DNA from: JAOAPG01 sp963791575
GTDB taxonomy: Bacteria > Acidobacteriota > Terriglobia > Terriglobales > Acidobacteriaceae
Assembly: GCA_963791575.1 (NCBI GenBank)
Contig: CAWBSY010000011.1
Span: forward strand, 248,001-312,000
DNA: 64,000 bases
Reading direction: 5' to 3'
Part shown: one piece after another, positions 17,447 to 26,660 of the stretch
How the letters are laid out: every line of letters begins with the position of its first letter
How positions within the stretch are numbered: position 1 is the first letter of the stretch
The notes under the pieces: generated by a model
Told to the model about the DNA's origin: nothing
Seen by the model: the letters and a program-made list of their open reading frames with translations, nothing else
Databases searched by the model: none
Position numbers and translations under genes: made by a program

Positions 17447-18550
17447 ATGAATAAGATGGTCATTGCCAACCTGGTGCACCGGCCCGTGCGGTCAATCATC
17501 AGCATTATTGCTATTGCTCTTGAAGTGACGCTTATTCTGCTGATTGTGGCACTCTCCTTCGGCATGTTGAACGGATCTAAAGAAAGCCAGTTAGGCGTAG
17601 GCGCGGACATAATGGTGCAGCCGCCAAGTTCGTCGGCGCTGATTGGCGTCACTGGCGCGCCGGTTCCCGTCAAAGTCGGAGATGTATTGCGCCGCCTGCC
17701 TCATGTAAAAGTTGCGGCGCCGGTGATCTGGGAGCTTGTAACCAAGCCGACTCTGGAAATTATCTACGGCATCGATTACCCCAGCTATAACAGCATTTCG
17801 CCTCCGTTTCGGTTCCTCTCCGGCGGACCTTTTCAGGCTCCGTATGACGTTATCGTCGACGACTTTTTCGCTGGAATGAAGCACGTGAAGGTCGGCGATA
17901 ATATTGAAATTCTTAACCATCAATTCCGGATTTCGGGGATCGTGGCGCATGGAAAAGGCGCACGTAAGTTCCTTCAGCTCACTACTATGCAGGAACTTAT
18001 CGGAGCCGAGGGCCGCGCGTCAGTCTTTTACGTAAAGCTCGATGATCCAAAGAACACCGATGCTGTTGTGAATGAAATAAAGCAAGTTCCGGGAATGCAG
18101 GATTACGCAGTTCGCTCGATGTCTGAATATTTGTCCATGATGACACCCAGCAATCTTCCGGGATTCGAAGCATTTATCGGTGTAGTGGTTGGCGTCTCCA
18201 TGATCATCGGATTTTTGGTGATTTTTCAATCCATGTACACGGCAGTCATGGAGCGCACGCGAGAGATCGGAATTCTGAAATCGTTAGGAGCTTCGAAGCT
18301 CTACATCGTGAACGTGATCTTGCGCGAGACGGTGCTGCTGGCAATCCTAGGGATTGCTTTGGGAGTGCTGATCAGCTTCGTCACCCGGCAGGTGATCTTG
18401 TATGAAAGGCCGGTATTGCGATTGTTCTGGAGTCATGACTGGGTGCTTCGAGCAACTCTGATAGCAATCGCGGGGGCAGTTGCGGGAGCGTTGTATCCAG
18501 CTTACCAAGCCGCACAGAAGGATCCGATCGAGGCTTTAGCCTACGAATAA
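17447..18550 (+). CDS. FtsX/MacB-type ABC transporter permease
   Basis: This is a 367-residue permease. It has an N-terminal transmembrane helix ('SIISIIAIALEVTLILLIVALSFG'), a MacB-like periplasmic domain (about 45-235), then three helices with the FtsX-domain signature 'TREIGILKSLGASKLYIVNVIL' (about 265-285). It ends 'YQAAQKDPIEALAYE', the classic end of this family. There is no ATPase gene next to it. Together with the DUF4292 lipoprotein it resembles a Lol-type or MacB-type envelope export unit (inference). Confidence 0.85.
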   Translation: MNKMVIANLVHRPVRSIISIIAIALEVTLILLIVALSFGMLNGSKESQLGVGADIMVQPPSSSALIGVTGAPVPVKVGDVLRRLPHVKVAAPVIWELVTKPTLEIIYGIDYPSYNSISPPFRFLSGGPFQAPYDVIVDDFFAGMKHVKVGDNIEILNHQFRISGIVAHGKGARKFLQLTTMQELIGAEGRASVFYVKLDDPKNTDAVVNEIKQVPGMQDYAVRSMSEYLSMMTPSNLPGFEAFIGVVVGVSMIIGFLVIFQSMYTAVMERTREIGILKSLGASKLYIVNVILRETVLLAILGIALGVLISFVTRQVILYERPVLRLFWSHDWVLRATLIAIAGAVAGALYPAYQAAQKDPIEALAYE

Positions 18551-18572
18551 GTGCTAGACGCCAATCGATTCA

Positions 18573-18602
18573 TTGACATGAGATCGATTTCTACGATATC
18601 TT
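18573..18602 (+). promoter_or_regulatory. Candidate promoter of rplM-rpsI
   Basis: A consensus -35 box TTGACA at 18573-18578 is followed after 18 bp by TATCTT at 18597-18602. It lies about 110 bases before the rplM start, leaving a leader with a small GCGCT-TTC-AGCGC hairpin near 18647. Confidence 0.45.
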
Positions 18603-18711
18603 AAAGACTTTGGTAGTCCTGCGGTTGCCCGTCTGGTATTCCCTGCGCTTTCAGCGCCTCTAGGGTACTCAACGGTCTTCATTGCGTTTTTAATTTTCTG
18701 GGAGATCAGTA

Positions 18712-19155
18712 ATGTCAACCTATTTCCCCAAAGCGGGGGAAATTGTGCGCAAGTGGTACGTCGTGGATGCCTCCGGGCAGACGCTCGGGCGCCTGGCGTC
18801 GCAAGTGGCCCGCATTCTTATGGGCAAGGAAAATCCGAAATACACGCCGTTTCTGGATACTGGCGATCACGTGATTGTGGTCAATGCCGAGAAGATCAAG
18901 ACCACTGGCGTGAAGTCGGAGCAGAAGGAGTATCACCACTACACCGGCTATCCGGGCGGATTGCGCACGGAAGATTATCAGCAAGCGTATTGGTGCGCAA
19001 GCCGGAACTGATCATTGAAGAGGCGGTCCGGCGCATGCTGCCCAAGAACAAGCTGGGACGGCACATGATCATCGAAGCTGAATGTTTATCGCGGCGACAA
19101 GCATCCGCACGAGGCGCAGAAGCCGGAAGCGCTCGCCCTTGAAGTAAGGGCTTAA
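18712..19155 (+). CDS. rplM: Large ribosomal subunit protein uL13 (frameshifted)
   Basis: The start ATG at 18712 follows GGGAG. The first frame gives 'KWYVVDASGQTLGRLASQVARIL' and 'TGDHVIVVNAEKI', standard L13 text, then stops at 19011. The protein resumes in a second frame, 'VRKPELIIEEAVRRMLPKNKLG', and in a third, 'LNVYRGDKHPHEAQKPEALAL', to TAA at 19153-19155. Two corrections restore about 147 residues, normal for L13: one base near 18986-18990, and one extra G before AAG near 19073. Because the protein sequence is conserved on both sides of each break, a consensus error is far more likely than a pseudogene. Confidence 0.92.
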
Positions 19156-19245
19156 ATTTCTGGAAGACGTAGCAAGCCGCGTCCGCCATTAAAGAATTAG
19201 CAAGGAATTTTTGAAAGGTGAAGCGACGCTTTCTTCTTAGCGGTT

Positions 19246-19280
19246 GAGCTAGGAGCTAAGAGCTAGAAGCTAAAAGCTAC
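19246..19280 (+). repeat. AGCT heptamer array abutting rpsI
   Basis: Five consecutive 7-base units, GAGCTAG, GAGCTAA, GAGCTAG, AAGCTAA and AAGCTAC, fill the space up to the rpsI start codon at 19281. No separate Shine-Dalgarno sequence is present between the array and the ATG, so an AGGAG-like stretch inside the array (19251-19255) may serve that role. Confidence 0.7.
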
Positions 19281-19681
19281 ATGGCTGAATTGGTTCAATA
19301 TTACGGAACGGGACGCCGCAAGTCGGCGATCGCGCGGGTGTATCTTCGTCCGGGCAGCGGCGAGTTCAAGGTCAACGGACGTGCAGTTCGAAGAATATTT
19401 TGTGACTCCAGGCGCAGCGCTCCGCGGCGAAGGCGCCGCTGGCTCTCGACCGAGACGGCGGCCACGTTCAACGTGATCGCCAGAGTCTCGGCGGCGGCGT
19501 GAACGGCCAGGCCGATGCGGTAAAGCTGGGCATTGCCCGCGCCTTGATGCAGTTCAATGTCGAGCTGCGCAAGAAAGCTGAAGGCCGAAGGCATGGTCAC
19601 GCGCGATTCGCGCGGCAAGGAACGCAAGAAGTACGGACAGAAGGGCGCGCGCAAGCGCTTCCAGTTCAGCGAAGACGATAA
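19281..19681 (+). CDS. rpsI: Small ribosomal subunit protein uS9 (many frameshifts)
   Basis: The N-terminus 'MAELVQYYGTGRRKSAIARVYL' is typical S9. Reading on needs about seven single-base corrections. With them the text becomes 'GRAFEEYFVTPAQRSAAK', 'LTETAATFNVIARVSGGG', 'NGQADAVKLGIARAL', 'LRKKLKAEGMVTRDSRGK' and the invariant end 'FQFSKR', stopping at TAA 19679-19681. Most corrections remove one surplus base, usually a G; one adds a base before GGCGGCGGC. The corrected 130-residue protein is perfectly S9-like, with the C-terminal KR tail that contacts P-site tRNA. The dense indels therefore look technical. S9 follows L13, as in most bacteria. Confidence 0.9.
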
Positions 19682-19709
19682 GTTTCAGTCCGGTACGATC
19701 AGGTTGCTT

Positions 19710-19747
19710 GGCTGACAAGCTGACTAGCTGAGAGCTGATAGCTGAAT
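19710..19747. repeat. AGCTGA heptamer-type array after rpsI
   Basis: Five AGCT/GGCT-led units of 7-8 bases (GGCTGACA, AGCTGACT, AGCTGAG, AGCTGAT, AGCTGAA) follow the rpsI stop. The unit differs in its last three bases from the array before rpsI but has the same AGCT core and period. Confidence 0.6.
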
Positions 19748-19851
19748 TTTAGGTGTTCAATTCTTCCCGTGCCTCGCGGCGCGGGGACGGGAATGGCAAT
19801 CCGGAGCGGCCGCAAGGCACACGAAGGATGCAGACCAAATAAGGAGGTTGA

Positions 19852-20805
19852 TTGGCTAATATCACCATGAAGGAGTTGCTCGAAGCGGGTGTTCACTTCG
19901 GGCATCAGACGAAGCGCTGGAATCCCAAGATGAAGGAATACATCTTCGGCGAGCGCAACGGGATTTACATCATCGATTTGCAGAAGACGCTGAAGATGTT
20001 CAAAGAGGCGTCGAAGTTTGTGCAGGATCTGGCTGCCGAAGGCAAGATTGTGCTGTTCGTGGGCACCAAGCGCCAGGCGCAGGATGCCATCGCCGAAGAG
20101 GCGCACGAAGTGCGGCGGCTACTACATCAACCAGCGCTGGCTGGGTGGACTGCTCACCAACTGGGTCACGGTGCAGAAGTCGGTGAAGCGGCTGAAAGAG
20201 CTCGACGAGATGGCCACGGATGGCCGCTACGAGTTGCTGCCGAAAAAAGAAGTCATCAAGCTGGAGCGCGAGCGCAAGCATTTGCAGGCCAACCTGGCCG
20301 GCATCAAGAACATGAGCCGTCTGCCCGATGCGGTCTTCGTGATCGACTCCAACAAAGAGCAGATTGCGGTGCGGGAAGCGCGCAAGCTGGGAATTCCGGT
20401 GGTCGCCGTGGTCGACACCAATTGCGATCCCAGCGAAGTGGATTACGTGATTCCGGGCAACGACGATGCGCTGCGCGCCATCCGGCTGTTTGCCTCGAAG
20501 ATTTCGGAGTCGATTGCCGAAGGCGCGCAGATGATGACCGACAAGCAGGTCGCCGACATTGACCGCAGCTGCACGGAACAGGCGCAGGCCGCGCGCAAGA
20601 GGCCGCGTGCGGCAGCTGCGCCGAGCGAATTCGCGCTCAGGAAGCAGCTGCCGGCTCCGATACGGCGGACATCGGCGAAGACATCAGCATGGAAGAAGTG
20701 CTGGGGCCGGGCACGCAAAGAAGCCAGTGGCGCAATGAAGAAGCCGAGCTGGCCGAAGTGGAGAGCCAGACGGTTGAACAGCCAGACGTCTGTAACGAGT
20801 TGTGA
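19852..20805 (+). CDS. rpsB: Small ribosomal subunit protein uS2 (frameshifted)
   Basis: The TTG start at 19852 has a strong AAGGAGG at 19841-19847. 'MANITMKELLEAGVHFGHQTKRWNPK' and 'IIDLQKTL' are diagnostic. An extra G before AAG near 20108 breaks the frame. The next frame continues 'CGGYYINQRWLGGLLTNW', 'LPDAVFVIDSNKEQIAVREA' and 'DTNCDPSEVDYVIPGNDDA', all S2. A further break after 'MTDKQVADID' leads to an acidic C-terminal extension, 'DTADIGEDISMEEVLGPGTQ', ending at TGA 20803-20805. The extension is longer than in E. coli S2. Confidence 0.92.
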
Positions 20806-20823
20806 GTGCTCGTGAAGTACCCA

Positions 20824-20851
20824 GACCCGCGCGGGTCGTCCGGCGCGGGTC
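20824..20851. terminator. GC-rich hairpin between rpsB and tsf
   Basis: GACCCGCGC at 20824-20832 pairs with GCGCGGGTC at 20843-20851 (9 bp, all matched, 10-base loop). AAAGTTTG follows. It sits 18 bases after the rpsB stop and 160 bases before tsf. It may terminate or attenuate transcription between the two genes. Confidence 0.4.
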
Positions 20852-21013
20852 AAAGTTTGTAAGAGCAGCCGGTTCAGGTCGTCCGTTGTCGGCCTGGTCG
20901 TCGAGTTTCCGTACTAGCTCAGCGCTTCAAAGACGAAGACCATTGAAATTTCTGAAACTCTGAAACTTAGAATCATTAAGAATTATGGAATCTCAGATCC
21001 AATGAGCACTACT

Positions 21014-21660
21014 ATGGCAAATATTTCCGCAGCACAAGTGAAAGAGCTCCGGGAAAAAACCGGGGCGCCGATGATGGATTGCAAGCAGGCCCTGACCGAA
21101 GCCAAGGGCGACATGGAGCAGGCGGTCGTGATCCTGCGCAAGAAGGGCGTTTCGGTCGCCGCCAAGAAGGCGACGCGCGTGACCAGCGAAGGCGCGGTGA
21201 CCAGCTACATTCACGCCGGCGGCAAGATCGGCGTGCTGGTCGAAGTGAATTGCGAGAGCGATTTCGTGGCGCGCACTGACGACTTCAAGGAACTGGTGCA
21301 CGACATCGCCATGCACATCGCGGCCAGCGATCCGAAGTATGTCCGCAAGGAAGACGTGACGCCGGCTGACTTCGAGCGCGAGAAGGAAATCTTTCTGGCC
21401 CAGGCTGTCGCCAGCGGCAAGCCGCCGCAACATCGCCGAGAAGATGGTCACAGGCAAGATGGAGAAGTTCTACGAAGAGGTCTGCCTGCTGGAGCAGCCC
21501 TTCATCAAGGACCAGACCATCTCGATCGCGCAGCTGATTGCGGCGAAGATCGGCAAGCTGGGCGAGAACATCGCGGTGCGGCGCTTCGCGCGCTTCAAGG
21601 TGGGCGATGCCGGGCGAGACCATCGCCATCACCAAGCCAGCAGAACAGAAGGCGGAGTAG
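21014..21660 (+). CDS. tsf: Elongation factor Ts (frameshifted)
   Basis: 'MANISAAQVKELREKTGAPMMDCKQAL' is the standard EF-Ts start. An in-frame ATG four codons earlier (21002) is an alternative. 'GDMEQAVVILRKKG', 'VLVEVNCESDFVARTDDF' and 'IAMHIAA' follow. Removing one C near 21428 gives 'KPPNIAEKMVTGKMEKFYEE', 'CLLEQPFIKD' and 'TISIAQLIA'. Removing one G near 21612 gives the end 'GDAGETIAITKPAEQ' and the stop TAG 21658-21660. At about 215 residues it is the short EF-Ts type, with one core repeat. It is the nucleotide exchange factor for EF-Tu. Confidence 0.92.
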
Positions 21661-21772
21661 GTTCCAGGCGCATTCGAGCAGCGAGTTTCACCGTAATCTG
21701 GCTGTGCTGGCCCTCGTGGCCGTACAGCCATTCGAAACTTGAACCGGAAGCTTACGAAACCAGCGCTACTTA

Positions 21773-22487
21773 ATGACCACTCCCGTCTTCAAACGCATTC
21801 TTCTCAAGATGTCCGGTGAGGCCCTGGCTGCCAACAGGGCTTCGGTGTCGAACCAATCGCATCCACGAAATTGCGGCCGAACTGGCCGACGTTCACAAGC
21901 TCGGAGTGCAGATTGGCGATCGTCGTCGGCGGCGGAAACTTTTTTCGCGGCGTGGCCGACCAGGCCAAGAGACATGGATCGCGTCTCCGCCGATCACATG
22001 GGCATGCTGGCCACCGTCATCAACGCTCTCGCCCTGCAGGACGCGCTGGAAAAGCAAAACGTTTATACCCGCGTGCAGTCCGCGATTGAGATGAATCAGG
22101 TGGCCGAGCCGTTCATCCGCCGCCGCGCCATCCGTCATCTGGAAAAAGGCCGCGTGGTGATCTTCGCCGGCGGCACCGGCAATCCCTACTTCTCGACCGA
22201 TACCGCGGCATCTCTGCGCGCCATGGAAATCAAGGCCGACGCGATTCTGAAGGCCACGAAAGTCGACGGCATCTACGACGCCGATCCCATGAAGGTGAAG
22301 GACGCGAAGAAGTTCACCGACATCACTTACATGGACGTCCTGAAGCAGGGACTGAAGGTGATGGACTCCACCGCCATCTCGCTTGTGCAAGGACAACAAT
22401 CTGCCCATCATCGTCTTCAATCTGAATCAGCACGGCAATATCCGCAAAGTGGTTCTGGGCGAAAAGATTGGCTCGCTGGTCAGCTAG
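21773..22487 (+). CDS. pyrH: UMP kinase PyrH (frameshifted)
   Basis: The start 'MTTPVFKRILLKMSGEALA' is typical UMP kinase. Five single-base corrections between 21833 and 22390 restore 'NQGFGVEP', 'RIHEIAAELADVHKLGVQ', 'IAIVVGGGNFFRGVADQA', 'DMDRVSADHMGMLATVINAL' and 'LCKDNNLPIIVFNLNQHGNI'. The undisturbed middle has 'GRVVIFAGGTGNPYFSTDTAA' in parts and 'ATKVDGIYDADP'. The true stop is TAG 22485-22487, about 238 residues. PyrH makes UDP from UMP and is essential. It is the fifth consecutive damaged gene. frr, which usually follows, is 4.9 kb away. Confidence 0.9.
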
Positions 22488-22520
22488 AGAAGCCGCAGAA
22501 GTTAAATTCGACAAGCCCGG

Positions 22521-24245
22521 CTACGGCTGTGTTCCTGTCTGAGCTTTTTCGTGTCCGTCCTTTTCGTGTCCGTCCAGCCGCTTGAGGTACGGAAAGAAGG
22601 GAGACACCTCGAACAGCATCTTTTCCGATGCGATCACTGGGTGCACCGGTTGGTTCTTCAGCATCTGGATTCGGTCTGACCAAGGATCGACTGTAATTCG
22701 CGAGCCTAACGGCAAGGCGGAGTTCTGATCCAGCCGATCCATTTGCAGATGCTTGGGAAAGTTGGTCAGCGCCTGCATCCCAACCAGGTGGCTTCTCCCG
22801 AAGTCGTTGCTGAAGCGCCCGTGCAGCAGGTTCGGCAATTGCGGAGAGCGGGCTTCCAGAGCTTCCAGAAAAAGTCCAGCATTCGCGAGCTGGTCCTTAT
22901 ACGGCGACTTAGAAAATAACTCCAGACCCTTTTTGTCGGCATCGGCTTCCTGTGCAGTATCGAAACGGAAGTTATAGTGGTCAAAGATTTCCAGATCGGA
23001 AAACGGTAAAGTGAAACCCGACAAGTATCCATCGCCGATGGAGTGACGCAAAACGATGTGAGCCAGCTCGTGCGCCAGTACGGCGGCGAGAGTCGCCTCA
23101 TCGGGTAACACATCGAGAAGCCCGCGGCTCAGAACGATAGTTCGGCCGACGGCGAACGACTCCAGTGGTGTTGTGAGCAGCACACGGCAACGAACCGCAG
23201 CAATGTCCAGATCATTAGTAATCAGCAGATTGTTGGTGACGGTCTGCAAGACCTGGTCGACTTCGCCGTCCGGAGCCATCAGCCCGGCAACTTGCAACCG
23301 CTCCACCACATCGTCTTCCGCTGTATACGTTGTTTTCCCCAGAGTGTAAGCCGGATTCAGGTCCTGCGAAGCTTCGTGCCGCTTGGGATCAACCCACGTC
23401 GGTGCGTCCGTTAGAGGTTTGGCAAATTCCCGGTGGTCTCCCGCGTGTTCCGAGTCGTAGCCCCAGATGCGAGTTTGAGCCCTAAACCGGAGACCGTGGC
23501 TCGAGGGATCGTGAGGATCCGACTCCTCGGTGTAAATATAAGCAGGCATCCACATGATGCCCAAGATGTTCAGCCGCCAGCTATCGAAGTGAAACGTTCG
23601 CTTGGACACTTCTTCCGAGGTATGCGCTCCCTTGAAGCGCACGATGTTGAAGTTCTGATCCTCCACCCAGATCCGGCCGACAAAGGCGCGGTTCCTCGAA
23701 TTTTCACGGGGCTTCACGTCCATGGCGACGCAACGCACGTTCCCGAGAACCTCCCAGCGGACAAATTCGAACTTGTAGTTCTGACGATCGAAGTGGTCCA
23801 AGTCAGGAAACAATGCCTGCGCGAATCCGACTGCCGTAAAAGACTCTGCATTCTTGGGCAATTTCTTCTCCCCGCCCTGCTTCAAGAGCTCTCGGTCTGC
23901 AAAAGCTAGAGTGGCTGGGGCATTGCCAGTCAGATCCAGACGGCTCAACAAATAGTCGTCGCCCTTAGGAGAGGTCCCCAAGTGGGAGTCAGGCCCTTCT
24001 TCCTGGATGTAGGTCTCGACGATTGGCTTGAGGTTACGCATCAAGTCGGTCAAGCGGCGTTCCTGCCCTATTGCCGAGTCGACGAAGTCATCAAAGGTAA
24101 CGGAATTGCGGGCAAGAGCAGAGGGCGGTGCCTCGGCTAGACCGGGAGGCTGGGCTGTGGGAACGTTCTGAGCTACGAGGAGCCCAACAGCAAACATCTC
24201 AAATAGTATTCGGCCAAGCCATGAAAATATTCTCGGCGCACACAT
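22521..24245 (-). CDS. M48-family metalloprotease with long N-terminal region
   Basis: This is a 574-residue protein with an N-terminal signal or anchor (about 8-25). The zinc site 'AHELAHIVLRH' has His392, Glu393 and His396; the third ligand is probably the Glu in 'AQEADADKKGLEL'. The region before it (about 60-330) is a beta-rich domain with 'GRIWVEDQNFNIVRFKG', resembling outer-membrane-lipoprotein-like domains seen in other acidobacterial M48 proteins. The last residues contain a small direct repeat (DGHEK twice). A role in periplasmic protein turnover is likely. It is the last gene of a minus-strand cluster with a methyltransferase and a FemAB-like protein. Confidence 0.8.
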   Translation of the reverse strand: MCAPRIFSWLGRILFEMFAVGLLVAQNVPTAQPPGLAEAPPSALARNSVTFDDFVDSAIGQERRLTDLMRNLKPIVETYIQEEGPDSHLGTSPKGDDYLLSRLDLTGNAPATLAFADRELLKQGGEKKLPKNAESFTAVGFAQALFPDLDHFDRQNYKFEFVRWEVLGNVRCVAMDVKPRENSRNRAFVGRIWVEDQNFNIVRFKGAHTSEEVSKRTFHFDSWRLNILGIMWMPAYIYTEESDPHDPSSHGLRFRAQTRIWGYDSEHAGDHREFAKPLTDAPTWVDPKRHEASQDLNPAYTLGKTTYTAEDDVVERLQVAGLMAPDGEVDQVLQTVTNNLLITNDLDIAAVRCRVLLTTPLESFAVGRTIVLSRGLLDVLPDEATLAAVLAHELAHIVLRHSIGDGYLSGFTLPFSDLEIFDHYNFRFDTAQEADADKKGLELFSKSPYKDQLANAGLFLEALEARSPQLPNLLHGRFSNDFGRSHLVGMQALTNFPKHLQMDRLDQNSALPLGSRITVDPWSDRIQMLKNQPVHPVIASEKMLFEVSPFFPYLKRLDGHEKDGHEKAQTGTQP

Positions 24246-24337
24246 GCAGAGACCATTCTATTCCTGCGCACCACGGCGGTCGGATCTCCAGACAACAGAA
24301 ACGTGTAAGAAAGAAAGATGGAACCAGAGTCAATAGA

Positions 24338-25093
24338 CTAAGCGGCGTCGACAGATTTAGTGACGTTACTGAAAATTGCGTACTTGTCGGTGGTTTCCAG
24401 TTTACGCAAATCCAAGGGGCCCCCGCGTTCGAAGACATTGTAGACAGGCGTAACGTAAATGACCCACAGCTCACGTGGATTCTCAATCAGAGATCGCGCA
24501 ATATTGGTTGCCAACGTTGCCGTAATAGCTTCAGACGACGGGTTATAAAGGAACGCGACCAGCGGTTCTCGTGGAATTTCAAACTGCGTAAAATCCATGC
24601 AGACTGGTTCTATTTCAAAACATTTCTGGCTGTCGCTTTTATAGCGTCTTATGTTGCTGACCGCAATTTTGTGAAGCTCGGAGGAAAACTCCACACCAAC
24701 GATTCGGCGAAACGGCAAATCAGAAGCCTGCAGCAGGACCCTGCCTTTTCCAGAGCCGAAATCGACAAACACAAAGTCCTCGTACCGAATCGGAAGGCCG
24801 GAAAGGGCTTCACGAACGACCTCAGTAGGAGTGGGCCAATAGCCGCCCGCATAGATCCAGTTCGGACTATCAATCTTGAGATCTGTCGGGTGCACCCTGG
24901 TGCTGGTCTCAACACCGTATTGGAGATCAAACTCGTCCTGCACCGCTGGACGTTCATAGCTTCTTTTGGCCCTCTGAAAATCTGCGATAAGGCGCCCGGG
25001 TCCGCGTAAACACGCCCATGCCGTTTTGACTACTCCTTTCTCTTTTAGCGCTTTCTTAATCCTTGGGAGAATCGTTCTTCGGAGCTTTGGCAT
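24338..25093 (-). CDS. Class I SAM-dependent methyltransferase
   Basis: This is a 251-residue protein. SAM motif I is 'FVFVDFGSGKGRVLLQAS' (about 107-124), followed by the acidic loop 'IVGVEFSSELH'. 'VAFLYNPSSEAI' takes the place of motif IV, in the NPF-like form of DUF-type methyltransferases. The 95-residue N-terminal extension is basic. The substrate is unknown. It lies 15 bp downstream of the FemAB-like gene, so the two are probably cotranscribed. Confidence 0.75.
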   Translation of the reverse strand: MPKLRRTILPRIKKALKEKGVVKTAWACLRGPGRLIADFQRAKRSYERPAVQDEFDLQYGVETSTRVHPTDLKIDSPNWIYAGGYWPTPTEVVREALSGLPIRYEDFVFVDFGSGKGRVLLQASDLPFRRIVGVEFSSELHKIAVSNIRRYKSDSQKCFEIEPVCMDFTQFEIPREPLVAFLYNPSSEAITATLATNIARSLIENPRELWVIYVTPVYNVFERGGPLDLRKLETTDKYAIFSNVTKSVDAA

Positions 25094-25108
25094 AAATGAG
25101 AACCCGGC

Positions 25109-26146
25109 TTATACTGCGATGTTTCTAGAAGCCCTGCCTGCGGATCGCGCGCGGTATAGCGGCGTGAAGTACAAGATCTTTTTAGACAATGCCTTTACGC
25201 CATCCTTTAGATCGTGTTGGCGGAGCCAGGTTCGATCGGCTCGGTACCGATTAACTGGGGCAATAACACCTCCGAACTCGCGGTGAAACTGCCCGCTTCC
25301 TCCCAAGCTGTAGTTTCGAAAGCCTATGCGATGCGCCCATTCGATTGCTTTCCATTGCAGGAAATCATTTGGTTTCAAGTGTAAGAATTCATCCATGGAG
25401 CTGCCGGCAGCAAATTCAACAAGGCCGCCGGCCTGCAAGCGAAGAAATGCTCCCGCCACGGTCTTGCCTTGGGCCTTGGCGACAAATAATTTTCTATTTC
25501 CGCCAAGTTTGAATCTGCGGGCAAAGCCTTCCCAACTTGTCTCGGCTCCTTCGACTTGTTTGCGCGGAGTATTTCGCCAGTTACAATAGACCTCTTCGTA
25601 GTAGGCTAAAAAATCTTTCTCTTCCGAAATCTCGGAAAACTCAAGTCCATTCTTGATTGCAAAGCGAACATTATTTCGTCTCTTCTTGTCTAACTCCGCA
25701 AAAAGCTGGTCGAAGGGAAGGGTCAGATCCAGGACCACTGGACCATCCATGTGCTGAAATCGAAATCCGAGTTTGTCCAAAGCGGCCAAAGGATCCCAAG
25801 CCCAACTACATATCTGAATCACCTCAGATGATCCGGCTTCCTCAAGCAAACCCTTAGCCAGAGCCTGGCCTGCCGCGACTTTATCGGTGCGACGATCCAA
25901 GCAGATTTGCGGTCTAACCGGCAGGCCCGATGTGGTTGCCTTCGCTTCATGAACACCGGTTAAAACACCTGTCACTGCACCTTGATCCAGGGATAACACT
26001 GCAAACGGACGACGATTCGCCAAATGTTCTTCGAGGAAAAACTCGGGCGCCGTGTAGTGACTTGACAGTTCAACTCGATCAAGGAGACTTCGCCACGCAT
26101 TTTCGATGTCCACTCCAGGAAACGTGCGAATTATTTGGAATTGCAT
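25109..26146 (-). CDS. FemAB/CelD-like GNAT acyltransferase
   Basis: This is a 345-residue protein with a double GNAT-like fold. 'LDKKRRNNVRFAIKNGLEFSEI' (about 153-174) is the pattern of the BioF2-like/FemAB-related acetyltransferase domain. It is followed by 'LFVAKAQGKTVAGAFLRLQ' and 'PNDFLQWKAIEWAHRIGFRNYSLGG' in parts. Members attach amino acids or acyl groups during cell-wall or exopolysaccharide synthesis. It heads a three-gene minus-strand group with a methyltransferase and an M48 protease, which suggests envelope modification (inference). Confidence 0.75.
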   Translation of the reverse strand: MQFQIIRTFPGVDIENAWRSLLDRVELSSHYTAPEFFLEEHLANRRPFAVLSLDQGAVTGVLTGVHEAKATTSGLPVRPQICLDRRTDKVAAGQALAKGLLEEAGSSEVIQICSWAWDPLAALDKLGFRFQHMDGPVVLDLTLPFDQLFAELDKKRRNNVRFAIKNGLEFSEISEEKDFLAYYEEVYCNWRNTPRKQVEGAETSWEGFARRFKLGGNRKLFVAKAQGKTVAGAFLRLQAGGLVEFAAGSSMDEFLHLKPNDFLQWKAIEWAHRIGFRNYSLGGSGQFHREFGGVIAPVNRYRADRTWLRQHDLKDGVKALSKKILYFTPLYRARSAGRASRNIAV

Positions 26147-26468
26147 CGTAGGGCCCTAGTTTCTCCGGAAAAAGGAATACACCGGATGCTCGAAATTAAG
26201 GCGGACTGCATGAGCGCAACATTAAGGAGAGCAGGAAATGAACTACCCATTTAATCCATTTCCTTCTGCAATCGCTTCTATGGTTGCACAACTCTCTGGA
26301 TAGCGAAGGCTCGCTAGTTTCTTGATTGGAATGGAAGTTCGAACGCTATCTCGATGGCTCTCTTCCAGATCTGAAACGCGTAATCATCGAAGAGACAGCC
26401 GATGCGGATCTACTCTAAAATTTCTATCGTTGGTTCGTTACACACTCGGCACGAGAATCGCCTGACAT
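26147..26468. other. Intergenic region, nothing identified
   Basis: There is no credible gene in either strand. A short open stretch on the plus strand near 26335-26418 reads 'FERYLDGSLPDLKRVIIEE' but has no start signal and no recognised family. It may be a decayed gene remnant. Confidence 0.3.
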
Positions 26469-26660
26469 TCAATTAGGCTCTTGTCCGTCGGAAATACAAG
26501 CCAGGTAATACATTGCTGGGAGAAGCAACAACACGCCTCCGAACCTAATGACGTCCATGCAGACGCTTCGCTCAAAGTCATCTGCGTGATGTGCGAGGTC
26601 TGCCACTCCCAAGCAAATCGCGAGTGACAGAGATATTAGGAGCCAATGATGCCCAAGCAC
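26469..26660 (-). CDS. Possible small membrane protein
   Basis: This is 63 residues from a GTG start, with two hydrophobic segments ('HWLLISLSLAICLGVADLA' and 'FGGVLLLLPAMYYLACIS'). It overlaps the end of the upstream minus-strand frame by 25 bp. No ribosome site is obvious and no family is recognised, so this may be chance or the shifted end of the previous gene. Confidence 0.25.
   Translation of the reverse strand: MLGHHWLLISLSLAICLGVADLAHHADDFERSVCMDVIRFGGVLLLLPAMYYLACISDGQEPN

Noticed and set aside
18712..22487. Programmed ribosomal frameshifting in the ribosomal-protein genes
   Set aside because: The breaks occur at many unrelated sites and in both directions, up to seven in one short gene. 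No shared slippery motif or structure is present.
22893..23909. Plus-strand frames inside the M48 protease gene
   Set aside because: These are antisense shadows of a well-supported protein with intact zinc motif.
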